Of a stretch of 64,000 nt of DNA, positions 32,471 through 44,100 are shown piece after piece (within the stretch, counting starts at the first letter, position 1; each line of letters opens with the position of its first letter). Origin of the DNA: Ancistrus triradiatus (Eukaryota > Chordata > Actinopteri > Siluriformes > Loricariidae); contig JAJAGP010001648.1 in the NCBI GenBank assembly GCA_025084515.1, positions 107,893 through 171,892 of the forward strand, written 5' to 3'. The position numbers and the translations under genes are program-made. The notes beneath the pieces were generated by a model, which made no database searches, was not told where the DNA came from, and was given only the letters and a program-made list of their open reading frames with translations.

Positions 32471-34012
32471 AATATTGCAGTCGCTTACATATATCATCAT
32501 TACATTCAAACATATAAAGTTTCATTTGATCCCAGCTCCTTCTTGGTCTGATCTGTGGAAGCGCAGATGCTTGCTGAATATTTACCCTTCCCAAATCCCG
32601 CCCAGTTTGAACAGCAGTAGCTCAATTCATTTGTCACTTGGACATCACCGCTACAGGTGTCTCGTGAGATTTAAACCAGCCCGTTCAAGCACAACGTTAG
32701 ACGCTGGATTTAGGATCAAGCCTGTTTGCGGTAAGAACTGCGCATCCCTTTCTATACCATATCTGCTGCATCTCATTTACAGCTTGTTTTATGCAGAGAT
32801 CCACCAATGGATCCAGCTTACTGTTTTGTATACTATTTTGTGGACCAGTCTTTGTGCTGAGTTTAGTTACATTCTGTGCGTGGTGGGCTGCAAGAAACAA
32901 CAGAGCTTTATATCATGTTTTACATTGACAAACGTGGGTTGCCAACTCCTTTCAGGGGAAAGTAGCTAAAATATCACAAGTCGCTAGAAATCGCCAGATG
33001 TCATTAAAACGATTTTGATCTAAATATTTTCATATCAAAACGTTTGCAACTCTCCAACAGTGAAATGCTGTTGTTTGTAGAGAAACAGCTGGACTACAAA
33101 CTGTAATTACAGAACTACAAAATGCTCCTATATGGTAAACAATGGGTGGTCATAAGATAGGACTGTATATATTCCACAGTAAAATAGGAAGCCATAGTTA
33201 TACTAGACACTCCTAGACACCTCTATTCAAAAAAATGGCAATTTTGTCCGTGCACTCACTGGTCCACCATTTGGAACAAAAGCCAGACTATGAAGGTCCT
33301 TTATTTTGGCAATTTGAACATGTGATACATTTTAATAACGGTTGGTTTTTAGGAAATTTACTTACTGACATAAAATACATCCAAAAATGAAGAGGAAGCA
33401 GTGATTCTTGGTCTAAAATCAGAAGACAATTTCTAACATACTAGACTGCAAAGTGCAAATAATTAAATATGTCATCAAATGTATTGATTACTCCATGTGG
33501 TTATTGAATTATATGATCTAATTCTGCATGATTGCTTTTGATTAAAATTCATTTTGCTGCATTAATTAAAGCTGTGTTTCTCAACCCTGGCCCTGTAATA
33601 GTAGATTAACACAGCTTCCACTTGCTGTATATAAATCATATACATGGACAAAAGCCATGTTATGGAAATGGTCAGGACATCATTAAAATAGAAAGACATT
33701 TTAAATACTTAATGTAAGACGTATGTGACAATCAATCCCACCCATATTAATAATTTATGTGGCACAAAAATAAAGGTGGTACTGCCATTAGCAAGTTACA
33801 TTCAACGTGCCACTTCCTGCTTATTACATTCTGAGTATGACATTTTGAAACTAAAGCTGTGTTTGAGGTGTTAAAGCCCATTGATTTGATATTGAGAACA
33901 GGCAACAAGATTATAAAGGTCATTAAAAGTAAGGGTATTTCACTGACTATAAGTCCCGTCCATCTGTGTGTCCTCTCTGACAGACTGATAGAGGTGATAA
34001 AGTAATACCAGC
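32471..34012. other. Intergenic DNA upstream of the sulfotransferase
   Basis: Mostly unassigned AT-rich sequence. About 33570-33625 (GTGTTTCTCAACCCTGGCCC) looks like a short dispersed repeat. A promoter for the + strand sulfotransferase should lie near the 3' end of this interval, but no clear TATA or CCAAT was seen. Confidence 0.35.
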
Positions 34013-36158
34013 ATGAGGTGCTCCTGGAGGATACTGGAGCTGTTGGTTTGCCTGCTGTTGGTGAAGTATGTAGCAATCCGTACTGTCCAGGACCTGTATC
34101 CTGTATCCTCTGCCAGGCAGAAGAAAGGTGACATAATGGTAACATTATGTGAACTTACATTGGGAATGTACGGTGAAACAGGGAGTAGACGTCGCTATGC
34201 TAATATACTCAGCTGTTATGACCTTCTACTCCACAGTCCAGTACCTTAACCGCTAGGCCACTACAGCACAATTACTATTGTGCATTTCGCAATAACATTG
34301 CTTACCTCAGATCAGCTGAGAACATGTTACAACCATCTATCAATTTTCTTGTTTTTTTATAGCACTAATATAATTACTTGAGACTTATTTTCGGTTCTCT
34401 TATGTCTCTGCATTTAAACTTGGGAATTTGGTGGCTTAGCAGTAAAGGTACTGTGGACCGTACTGACTATAGCACCCCAGCACGATATGGAGCACTCACA
34501 CTAGCCAAACGACCTTGGATACCAAACACGCCCAAGCGTGGTTCGAACTGTCTGTGAGTACACCCTGTCAGTTGTAGGTCGCGCTGGATAAGGGTATCTA
34601 GATAAATGACTAAATGTGTGTAATGTTAAACCAAGTACCAGCAGCCGCTGTTGCACTGATGAGTGTAAGGGCTTCTGAAAGTTTATTAGTTGCGCTTCTG
34701 GCACCCTCTGCTGGTCATCCAGTGCACCGGCATGAAATAAACCATCACCACGTGCACCTTTACATAACAGTACTTATTTTACTAAATATTGTATTCAACC
34801 AATTTAGGAACAAAATATCTGCTCTTCATTATGTCATTCTAATTGGCCAGAAGGTGTAGCACACAGATCGTCACAGATCCAGAGATATCCGATTTGATCC
34901 CAGTTTGAAGGCCCAGGGCCGGTTTGAACTACATATACCTAGTAGTGCCAAGGTGTGGGGCTTTCAAGCTGTAGATGCAGAATGACCGACTAAAACCCCA
35001 ATAGTACCAGGTCTTTTTCTTGCATCTGAGTTTTTTGTGCCTTAAGCCTCCAGAATCTAACTGTGCCCGTTTTTGTCCAGATCCAATATGGAGACCTTTC
35101 GGCAGTTCAGTCACTCGGAAGCACATCCACCTTCTTTCACAAACACGCAGTGGCTCGTCATTTGCTGGCCAACTGCTTAATCAACAACCAGAGATTTTCT
35201 ACATGTTTGAGCCACTGTATCATGTCCAGGACACCTTTAGCAAGTTTTGCGAGAGGCCTCTGAACAAAACTTTGTATGGGGCCTTCAGAGACCTCCTCTT
35301 CCATCTATACACCTGTGACCTTACATTTCTGGAGAACTACATCATCCCCAAACCACAAAATCACCTGACATCTTCCTTCTTTCGCTGGAGCACCAGCCAC
35401 GCACTATGTTCACCACCTGTATGTCAAGAAGCCAATATGGAGATCATGGCAGGGAAGCCAGATGACACATGGTGTCAGAATAAGTGTAAAACTCTGAACC
35501 TGACCTTGGCCTCCCTGGCTTGCCAAGCCAGAAGTCATGTGGCCATCAAGACAGTCCGGATGCCTGAGATCAGTGAACTTCGCACCTGATTGAGGATCCA
35601 CGATTAGATCTGAGGATTATTCACTTGGTTAGAGACCCCAGAGCCATCTTGGCATCACGTATGACCGCCTTCAGCGATCTGTTCATGGACTGGAAGATCT
35701 GGAATGACACAGAACAGCAACCACACTTTGTGGACTTTACAATGATCACCGACTCATGTGAGTCCATGGCATCTTCTGCAGAGCTCGGTCTGCAGAAACC
35801 AGCCTGGCTGAGAGGACGTTATCTACTGGTGCGCTATGAGGACTTGGCTCTAAATCCTGAAGCCAAGGCTAGAGAAATTTACAAGTTTCTTGATTTGGAT
35901 GTAGACAGTAAAGTGCTAACATGGATAGCAAAAAACACCAATTCCACCTCCGCCACAAAGATTGATAGGAAGTACTCCACCATGAGAGTGTCAAAGGACA
36001 CAGTGGAGAGCTGGAGATTGAATCTGGCCTATGATATTGTTAGGACGGTGGAGAGTTTATGTAACAAAACACTGGATTTATTGGGCTACAAAATGGTACA
36101 GTCTGAGGCTGAGTTGAGGGACATGACTAACAGTTTAGTTGAACCAATGACTTTTTAA
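34013..36158 (+). CDS. CHST1-like Golgi carbohydrate 6-O-sulfotransferase, two exons, one frameshift
   Basis: Exon 1 (34013-34127) encodes a type II membrane anchor: MRCSWRILELLVCLLLVKYV then AIRT, close to the CHST1 N-terminus. Donor AAAG|GTGACA and acceptor TTTTGTCCAG|AT join in phase 1 at exon 2 (35081-36158). The 5' PAPS loop is TRSGSSF (residues 60-66) and the 3' phosphate-binding motif is LVRDPRAILASR. Also visible are EPLYHVQDTF, SHVAIKTVR, LVRYEDLALNP and GYK near the end. The product would be about 397 aa (CHST1 is about 411). Such enzymes transfer sulfate from PAPS to galactose or GlcNAc of keratan-type glycans. One base is missing near 35585 (CGCACCTGATTGAG), splitting the frame between the two PAPS motifs. 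A GT-AG intron in this CDS is unusual, since human CHST1 is coded by one exon. Paralogue assignment within CHST1-like genes is uncertain. Confidence 0.85.
34128..35080 (+). other. Intron of the CHST1-like gene with SINE pieces
   Basis: Contains a minus-strand SINE head scrap at about 34225-34265 (CAGTACCTTAACCGCTAGGC) and a degraded plus-strand SINE at about 34430-34622. The rest is unassigned. Confidence 0.6.
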
Positions 36159-36571
36159 ACGATTGTGATGCTATTTAATATTATGCTGGGACTATCATAG
36201 GCGGAGTGAGGGGGTGGCTTAATGGGGCTCAAGCCTCGGGTGTTTTCTCAAAATCTCTGAATCTTTTTCAGATACAATTTTATTCATTTAATTTCCCCTC
36301 ATTGTCTCTGACTGGACTGGCAAAATCACTGCCTCAAAAGTTCTGGGAAAGTATCACCATATGTCCTGTCACAAGAGTTGTGTTGTGTCATTCAGTCTGT
36401 CACCCCTGTGAGGAGGCTTGGTACTAGGTAACTATGGATATAAGAACGTTTTCCTAGGAGTCAACCATAGAAAGTGATTCAGCTTCTGCAGAATCAGCAT
36501 TGACCAGTAAACAGCAGAAAGATGTTTTAGGTGAGTCAACACCTGTAACAGCAGTAGGTGCGTGACCTAGT
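36159..36571 (+). other. Probable 3' UTR of the CHST1-like gene
   Basis: Mixed-composition sequence after the TAA at 36156-36158. No AATAAA and no repeat was recognised before the SINE pair. Confidence 0.3.
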
Positions 36572-37149
36572 TCATTTACATTTACAGCATTTAGCAGACG
36601 CCCTTATCCAGAGCGACTTACAATTGGTACAGTCTTACAATCCAAGCAATTGTGGGTTAAGGGCCTTGCTCAAGGACCCAACAGTGGCAGCTTGGCAGAG
36701 GTGGGATTTGAACCCTGGACCTTTTGTCCATACTCCAGTACCTTAACCACTAGGCTACCACTGTCCAGTAGATGTACCAGTGTACAGTAGATGCCACATT
36801 AGGGCTTGTCAGATGTGTCTCTGGCTCTACTAACAGCAGGGTCAGAGCCAGAAATTTTAAACATCTGAGGCTTAGCCCAAAGGTCCAGGACCATACTCAC
36901 CTCGGAAGATTTGTTGACCAGACAAACCATGACTGTCCACAGCCTAGCGGTTAAGGTACTGGACTGTGGATCAGAAGATCCAAGGTTCAAAGCCCACTTC
37001 TGCCAAGCTACCACTGTTGGCTCCATGATCAAGGTCCTTAACCCACAATGGCTTGGATTATAAGACTGTATCAGTTGCAAGTTGTTCTGGATAAGGGGGT
37101 CAACCTGTTCATACTGTCTGCAATTCAATAAAAGTTACATGTAAATGTA
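36572..37149. repeat. Second head-to-head SINE pair (palindrome)
   Basis: Left copy 36572-36767 on the minus strand, right copy 36931-37149 on the plus strand, spacer about 160 bp. Same SINE and same orientation as the pair at 1764-2260. The left copy is well preserved (GCCCTTATCCAGAGCGACTT); the right is more decayed. Confidence 0.8.
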
Positions 37150-37704
37150 AGAAACACTTTATTTAGTATACTGTTCCAAATTTTTCCAATTCGGGGTTGT
37201 AGTTACACATGTAGACACTGTTTTCGTCTTTCTAGGTTGACTTTAACAGAAGACGCAGCTTGTGAATAGTATGCCTTTAGCTTGACTGGGTATCCAATCT
37301 GTGAGAGGTGGTTTGTGGGTAACTAGGCATAATGAACCAGGTTACATTTAGCACTACAAGCTGTACATCTGGCCGGACTCTAACATGTGGTGAATTTCTA
37401 TTTTTCACATGTTCTGGGCAACTTTCATGGCAACAGTTTCTGGGAAGAGATGTCAGGATGACAAGAAGCTCAGGCACAAAGCGAGTAACCATACATGGTT
37501 GGTCTGATTTCAACATCTTCCAGCTAATTTGGGATGAATAGGAATGCCAAATTTCACAATTCATAACCACAACTGCTCTTCTCTTTGGCAAGTGCATCTA
37601 CAGCCTCCAGGCTCCCACTGAGGAGCCTCCAGCAGTGTGAGGAACACTTTTTTTGTTTGGAGGTGACAGTCCTAACACCATGTCCTGATTGAGAGGCACT
37701 GGAA
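37150..37704. other. Intergenic DNA between CHST1-like and tmem263
   Basis: The two genes are convergent here. Open frames of 69 (+) and 106 (-) codons overlap at 37277-37597, but neither resembles a known family. No repeat recognised. Confidence 0.3.
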
Positions 37705-38816
37705 GCTGGTGGATTTTATGACTTTATTTATTTCACATTATAAATTTCAAGCACAAAGATACTCAGAAATAAAACGAATACACATACAGGTAAAATCTAA
37801 AAAGGACAGAGACTATATTGGTTATAACAAACAGGATCTAGAGTAACATTTATAGAAAGGTCTCACACATTTGCATTCTTTGGCTGTAGCAAAATAGACA
37901 ACACATGTTGGAGAAAATACTGTCTCTCATTCAAACATTATCAAAATACACACTGCTTTGGCCCGAGAAAAGGTGTAAATTCTGAAATGAACAAAAAAAG
38001 GAGGGAAAAAAAGGCCACCGGGAATATTTTTTGCAAGAAAAATGACGTAAACAAATACCAGCCCTTACAGATTGTAATCACTACACAGTTCAACTGGAAT
38101 GCTACTTAGCTTTTTTAAAATAGATTTCTATTTCGATGCATAATCTTTCAAAAACAACACTCTTAGAAACCCAGCATTCAGATTGTCACAGGCAAAATGT
38201 GTTTTGGTGTACAGACACAGGAACCATTCTGTAGGTGTGCGTAGGCTCAGGGTTTCTCTGTATTGCAGACACCACAGAGACTGATGAGCAAAGTTGTGGG
38301 AGAGGGCATCACGGCTCAGCTTGGACCCCATAGGCAGTAAATTCACAAACATAGTCCATCAGCAAGGCCTTTGCCATCAACCCATTACAGTCTCAGAGTT
38401 TCACCTGCAGTACAGTGAGGACCACCTGAAAATCGTCTGTCTTAAATGTTTGATAATATGGCGATAAGGCTCTGGTACAAACAAATGTATGTGAATTCTT
38501 GGTGAAGGAAACAAAACTGGGTGACTTGGCAGAACATGACAATGTAACAATGATCTCACCAGAGCTACTACATTTCCAAAACGTCTAGTTTTTCAAACAT
38601 TTTGGCATCGCTGGGATCATCACAGTCATTTCTTGTCATGTTCCACCACACAACAACAGAGGCCCTCTTCTAAAACACCGAAGTCGCCTCTTACAGGCCA
38701 GAACTGGCAGATGGACCTGGTTCTAACAAATCTTTCTGCAGAATGTGAAACCAACCATTAACCCACCGAGGAGTGGCACAAAGTCTCTGATGACCTCCCA
38801 TAGCAATCGTGCCTCC
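37705..38816 (-). other. tmem263: 3' UTR of tmem263
   Basis: Repeat-free sequence of about 1.1 kb after the tmem263 stop. On the minus strand two overlapping AATAAA signals lie at 37732-37723, so cleavage is expected near 37705. Confidence 0.6.
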
Positions 38817-41109
38817 TCAATCGGACTTGTCCTTCTTCTTGGTTCCTCCGATGGGAACTTTACTAGCAACCGCAGAGCCGACGGCAGTCACGCCACCCGC
38901 TACTGCAGACACTCCCCCTTTCACCAACCCTACTCCCATTCCTGGAACCGCAGCAACAGAGGTGACGGCCGTCTTCGTGAGGTCAAAGCTCTTCCCTCCA
39001 ATCCAGGCCACTCCACCAACTGTGGCCCCGACAGCCCCTTTGGTGACACTGAAGAGACCTCCAGTTACTCTGGAAAACATCCCCGGCTGAGCCTGGGGGT
39101 GGTCCTTATTCTTATCTGTAGAGCAGAGTAACACACTCAACATACAGCAAAGTATTACAGACGTCTGATGAATCATCACTGAGATGGTATATAAAGCTAT
39201 ATAACAGGAATAGGAATAAAAATAGGAAATAAAAATTCCTATTCCCATCCAAGTGCCTTGCAGCAGGAACTGCGGGTCAAAATGGATTAAAGCAACCTGG
39301 TGCAAGCATGAATGTGTATTGCTTCACACACTGGAGGTCAAGAGTTATTGCAATAAAAGTTAAAAGACTCAAGTAAAGATTCCTACAGAAGTGCAGCATA
39401 TTCAAGTGAAAGATTTGAAAGTTAAACATGTTTCAGTCAACAAAGAATTTAAATGATATTGAGTTAATTGGGCAGAGTAATGTTTGAAAATAAATAAGGA
39501 AACGGCTTTATATCACCGACTGTGCTCCAGGATCTGTACTGACACACGTCCTGGTTGTTCCGTTTAACTAAAGCTCCGACACACAGCATTAAGGTTATGC
39601 AAACAAAGTCCACACAGAAACCATGAGTAACCTCAAAGGAGGGTCAAATTAGAAACTGAAGTTTTTTTTAAATGAAGAACTCGGTTTACATTGCAATTAA
39701 TAATCTGATAACTGCACTTGGGTAATCCTCATTTCATTCATTCACTTTCTTATCCGTTTAATCCTGGACAGGGTCGAGTGAGAGACGGTGCCTAGCCGGC
39801 AACACAGGGCGCTAGACAGGGTCAGAGGAACAACCCTAGACAGGGTGCCAATCCATCATAGGGGACACACATTCTAGCTTAATCAATTATCCTGAAGCAT
39901 GTCTTTGGACTGTTGGAGGAAACCCAAGTACCCGGAGTAAACCCACGTGGACACAGGACATGCAAACTCCACACAAATAATACCCAGACAGCTCCAGCTG
40001 GGATCGAACCCAGGATGTTCTCGCTCTGAGGTGACAGTGCTACCCATCGAGCCACCGTGCCGTCCACTTGGGTAATCCAATAATGGAAAACCTACGAATT
40101 TACAAGGCGCAGGCAATAATCAAATTTCTACTTTGCAACCAGCCAATAATCTAACAGAAGGATGTGACATGAGCTTCAGACTTTATTAATTAAACAAGGA
40201 AATCCTTCATTATCTCAAGCAAACACTGTTTCAGAGTCTCCACAAAATGTTCGGTAGCCATTTCGCTCCTTTAATTCCGTGCTACGTTCCAGGGTTGCCA
40301 GATCCCATGAGAAAAATAAACATCAGGGCAACAGAAAAAAAAGGGTCTTAGGGTTTTTTTTTTTTTTTTAAGTCTTTTAGAATATGGATCAGGGAAACTT
40401 AGCATAATCCGTTAACCTAATGCAGGTCTTTGGACTGTGGGAGGAAACCAGAGTACCCCGAGTAAACCCACAAGGACAAGGGGAGGACATGCAAACTCCA
40501 CACTGTCGGAGTCCGAGGTCGGGATAATCTGAGTATGCTGTTTACATCACCAATTGAATAATCAGTTAACTGCAGAAATATCAGAACAGAAATCGGCAGA
40601 ACTCAGTATGGACAGCAGTCACTGCTTCTCGCAACATCTGTGTGTTAATCTGCATCTGCACAATTACGAACCAAGCTGTACCAAGAGCCACAGAGTCCAT
40701 AAATTTTGTCTCTACCTATTCCCTTACATTAAAGCACATATAGAACAAATAAATGGACCTGATATGATCATTAATGCTGATACCTCTGTGGTGGTAGGGG
40801 AGGATTACTCTATATCAATTAATGGGCAAATCCTGGGTACATGTGAGTCCATACGTAGACTTTTGGGTAACCTGGTCAAATTGTGTGGTTGATTTTCTAA
40901 ATGGGGCCTCCACTGGGAATTCCAGATCTCCAGAATTCAAGGAGCAGATAAGCATGCACCCCTACCAGAGCACCAGTCCAATGCAGGGTACATTTTTGAA
41001 TTACACACTACATTACTTCAAAAGATATGTATAGTACATTACCTGCTGGAGGTTCATCCTTTAAGTATGCAGGAACATCATCGTGCTGCGATTCTTCTAT
41101 TTCACTCAT
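38817..41109 (-). CDS. tmem263: Transmembrane protein 263
   Basis: Minus-strand exon 1 (41109-41043) encodes MSEIEESQHDDVPAYLKDEP and ends in GCAG|GTAATG. Exon 2 (39115-38817) follows acceptor CTGCTCTACAG in phase 1. The 121-aa product (human 116) has the acidic N-terminus with PxYLxDEPP, then QPGMFSRVTGGLFSVTKGAV, GGVAWIGGKSFDLTKTAVT, a glycine- and alanine-rich pair of hydrophobic segments (VPGMGVGLVKGGVSAVAGGV, TAVGSAV) and a lysine-rich KKKDKSD end, all diagnostic of TMEM263. It is a small membrane protein linked in the literature to skeletal growth; its biochemical role is unclear. The intron (39116-41042) carries repeats at 39.73-40.07 and 40.39-40.54 kb. Confidence 0.94.
39730..40065 (-). 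repeat. SINE-like repeat in tmem263 intron
   Basis: Begins TTCATTCATTCACTTTCTTA, continues with CAGGGTGCCAATCCATCATA and ends with GGGATCGAACCCAGGATG and a GAGCCACCGTGCCG end. A close relative of 22.98-23.31 kb. Confidence 0.75.
40385..40535 (-). repeat. SINE-like repeat, partial
   Basis: Carries GTTAACCTAATGCAGGTCTT, GACTGTGGGAGGAAACCAGA and GAGGACATGCAAACTCCACA. It is the middle portion of the preceding repeat and lacks the B-box end. Confidence 0.65.
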
Positions 41110-44100
41110 GGTGTCTCTGAAGAAATGAAAGGGTTACAAGGATTCAAATCTAAACCTTCTGGACAGTTGTTCTATGAACAGCTAAATGAAGTTTAGTTTA
41201 GTCATTTGAGCTTGTGCTTCATAAACTTAAATCGACTCGAATAGAAAAGCCTGTATCAAAAACAGGTCACTTACAGGCACCACTGCAGTACTTAAGCCTT
41301 CATAACAGAACTGAGTCTTCTTCCATAATGCTGGATGACATAGGAGATGCACCACAAGGAATATGAGGACACTGATGTCAGAAGCTTGGTTCTGTACCAA
41401 TGTCTGTGTGGATTTATTGGATCATTGTGCTACTGGAGGATCCAGACATTGCCCAATCTCCTGATACTTCTTGATGTTCAGCTTGTCGTGTATCCAAACA
41501 AGAGACTCATGCACCATGTGTGTTTGTGGTTCACCAAATGACACTCATTGACAAAACAAATAAATGTACCCAGATAGAAATGTCGGATTGCTGCAAAACT
41601 TGGCATGCAGCTACATCTCAGGCAGATATGTAAATGATTACAGGTGTGGTCTGATTAGACACTGGGTCTTGCCACAAGAGGGCGTAAAAGTGCTTCCTCC
41701 GCTGCCTTATAAAAATGCTACTTCTTGGTAGTGTAGCTCTTGGTAAGAGATCATTGGCTGCTAGACATGCCTCAATGAACTCAGACATTTTGCCAGAACT
41801 TTGCTCCTTGCTCTTCACTGTGTATTAAGGCAAAATATTTTTATAGCTGTTGGCTTCTTTTATGGTGGTCAAAACACTTTTAGCGTATTCTATAAAATGG
41901 AAGTCGTACTGATAAATGACTAAAATTTGGCTTTTCTGTCAGCTCATATTTGTACATCATTATACAGTCAGAATTTTTTAGGATAAATTGACATGAAGGT
42001 CAGAATTCTCTCATAGTTTGAGTCTGAGATTAAGTCAAGTGACCACTGTCTTAAGGCACTTTTTAAGGCACCAAAAAGGTCAGAGCGTGTTTTAGTCAAT
42101 GTTTTGTATACGCAACATTACCAACTGATCTGTTTTCTACAGAAACTTTACACTAGGCCTACTGTTACTTAATGCAGTAGTAATACCATTTTAAGAGTTA
42201 TTCATATTTGGCAACAGTCAGTGATGCATTAACTCTACACTTTCCACATCACTCCATTATGAGTATGTAATTAATAATATGGTTTTTAAATGGTTAACAT
42301 CTTGCATTTCTGATTATGGTTATACAGACACAGACAGAGTGAGAATACGTGCCATTTTTGCATAACACTTGGAGGTCTGGAAATATTTTGGCTGCTTTTG
42401 TTTTCGCTTTATTCAAATTAGTCAGGCGGTGAAGCAGCAAATCTAGCCTACAAATACAATGACTAGCGGTGGGTATTGGAAAGGACACGATACAAGACAT
42501 CACAATACAAGGGTCACGATACGATTACATCGTGATACAATGCATACTGTGATATTCCACATAGTTCCACATAGTTCACTGAAAATATAAAAACAGCTGA
42601 AATACAAGTTACGGTGTACGATGTGAGTCGTCTTAATCCATCACATCACATCTGAGAATTAAGCGGACAAATGAGTCAAAACACTGTACTGAGACATCTA
42701 TAGGAGCAGAGATTGTACAGTAGGTTACACCCCATTTAAAAATGTCAAGTCAGATTTATTTCTATAGCGCTTTTTACAATGGAGCATTGTCTCAAATATC
42801 TATGGCCAATCCCAAACTGAGAAAGCCTATGGGTGACAGTGGCAAGGAAAAACTCCAATAAAAAAAATGATACACAGAGTCACTCTAGGATCACGAGTCT
42901 AAGAAGGAAAGTCCTTGGCGGCACTTCGTCCCTAGCCAACCGGAGAAGGCAGAGAGTTACTGCCCTCTGGTGTGGCCCATAATATTCTCCAGATCCCCCT
43001 TGACCAGGTAAGCAAGGTTAAAAATAAATGAAACCTTTAAAAAGTCAACAGCAAGTATTTCTCGCACAACCTAACCAGTATGACCTGACTTTTTTCCATT
43101 CAGGCATTATATATACACACATCAGCCAACCAGACCCAAAATCACACACAATTGCTAAGGCTACATCTCCATTTCTATTTGATCTATCAACAATAATCAA
43201 ACACCACTCTGAACTCTAAAGCAGCATTTGACACAAGTTGGCCATGTCACTCAGAACGACACCAGTATGACCCTTAGGGGTTAAGCTCCAGTACGATAAG
43301 CCGATCACATGAAACACTGTTTAATCCTGGAACATTTCTAGTTCACCAGCTTGCTAGCTATGGATTAATGTTTTCTATTGAAACTTGTGGTTATGATGAT
43401 CATTTTGCTTCATACACCCATTATGAAGAAGCAAATATCAGGCTTCTGATTAACTACCTATTCATTATATCCAATATAACAAAACAATCTCCATAGACGG
43501 TCTCTCCTTATCCTTGTTCATCAACAAACTGACAGCACTGCTTTGTTTAAAGTGTGGAAATACCTAAGGAAAGTCTACGATCAGTAAACAAATGTTTACA
43601 TAGGAGAAACTAATGCCAATAGCTCTAAATGTTGCATACACACTAGTGTGATGGCAACTTCCATGCAGTATGGATTCCTGTTATGGCCCACCAGTTTATG
43701 TAGAGCAATTCATTCCTACAAAACAGAACACTGAATTTTGAAGGCATGAAACCCCAGGTCTGTTACTCTGTTCCAAGAATGTATAGTTGCATTTGTTTTC
43801 ATTTAACTTAGCTTTGATTAGCACTAATTCCATTTATGATACAAGACCAGTCTTTTCTTCCAAAGACTTCGCAGTCTGATGCAAGATAAACACAATGCTG
43901 TCAAATCGGAGCCTCCACCCTGCCCTGACTCCCTGTGGGTGTAGTGCTATGCCTGGAGCAATATCGGTTTTATAGGAAGGAGCACGTTTGTGACATGGAT
44001 GGTAAGGCGTATCAGACTTCTGAGTGAGTAAGGTGAGTCAAGGCCTGAGGTTTTCCAGTGTAGCCTTAAATATCCACTTTAACACAGCATTTGTGGTACA

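Noticed and set aside
32475..32969. 164-codon plus-strand frame
   Set aside because: Low-information composition, no recognisable motif, and no Kozak or splice context; kept only as unassigned DNA.
37277..37597. 106-codon minus-strand frame between CHST1-like and tmem263
   Set aside because: No family resemblance, no splice or promoter context, and an overlapping frame on the other strand; likely chance.
38745..39131. 128-codon plus-strand frame
   Set aside because: Antisense shadow of tmem263 exon 2.
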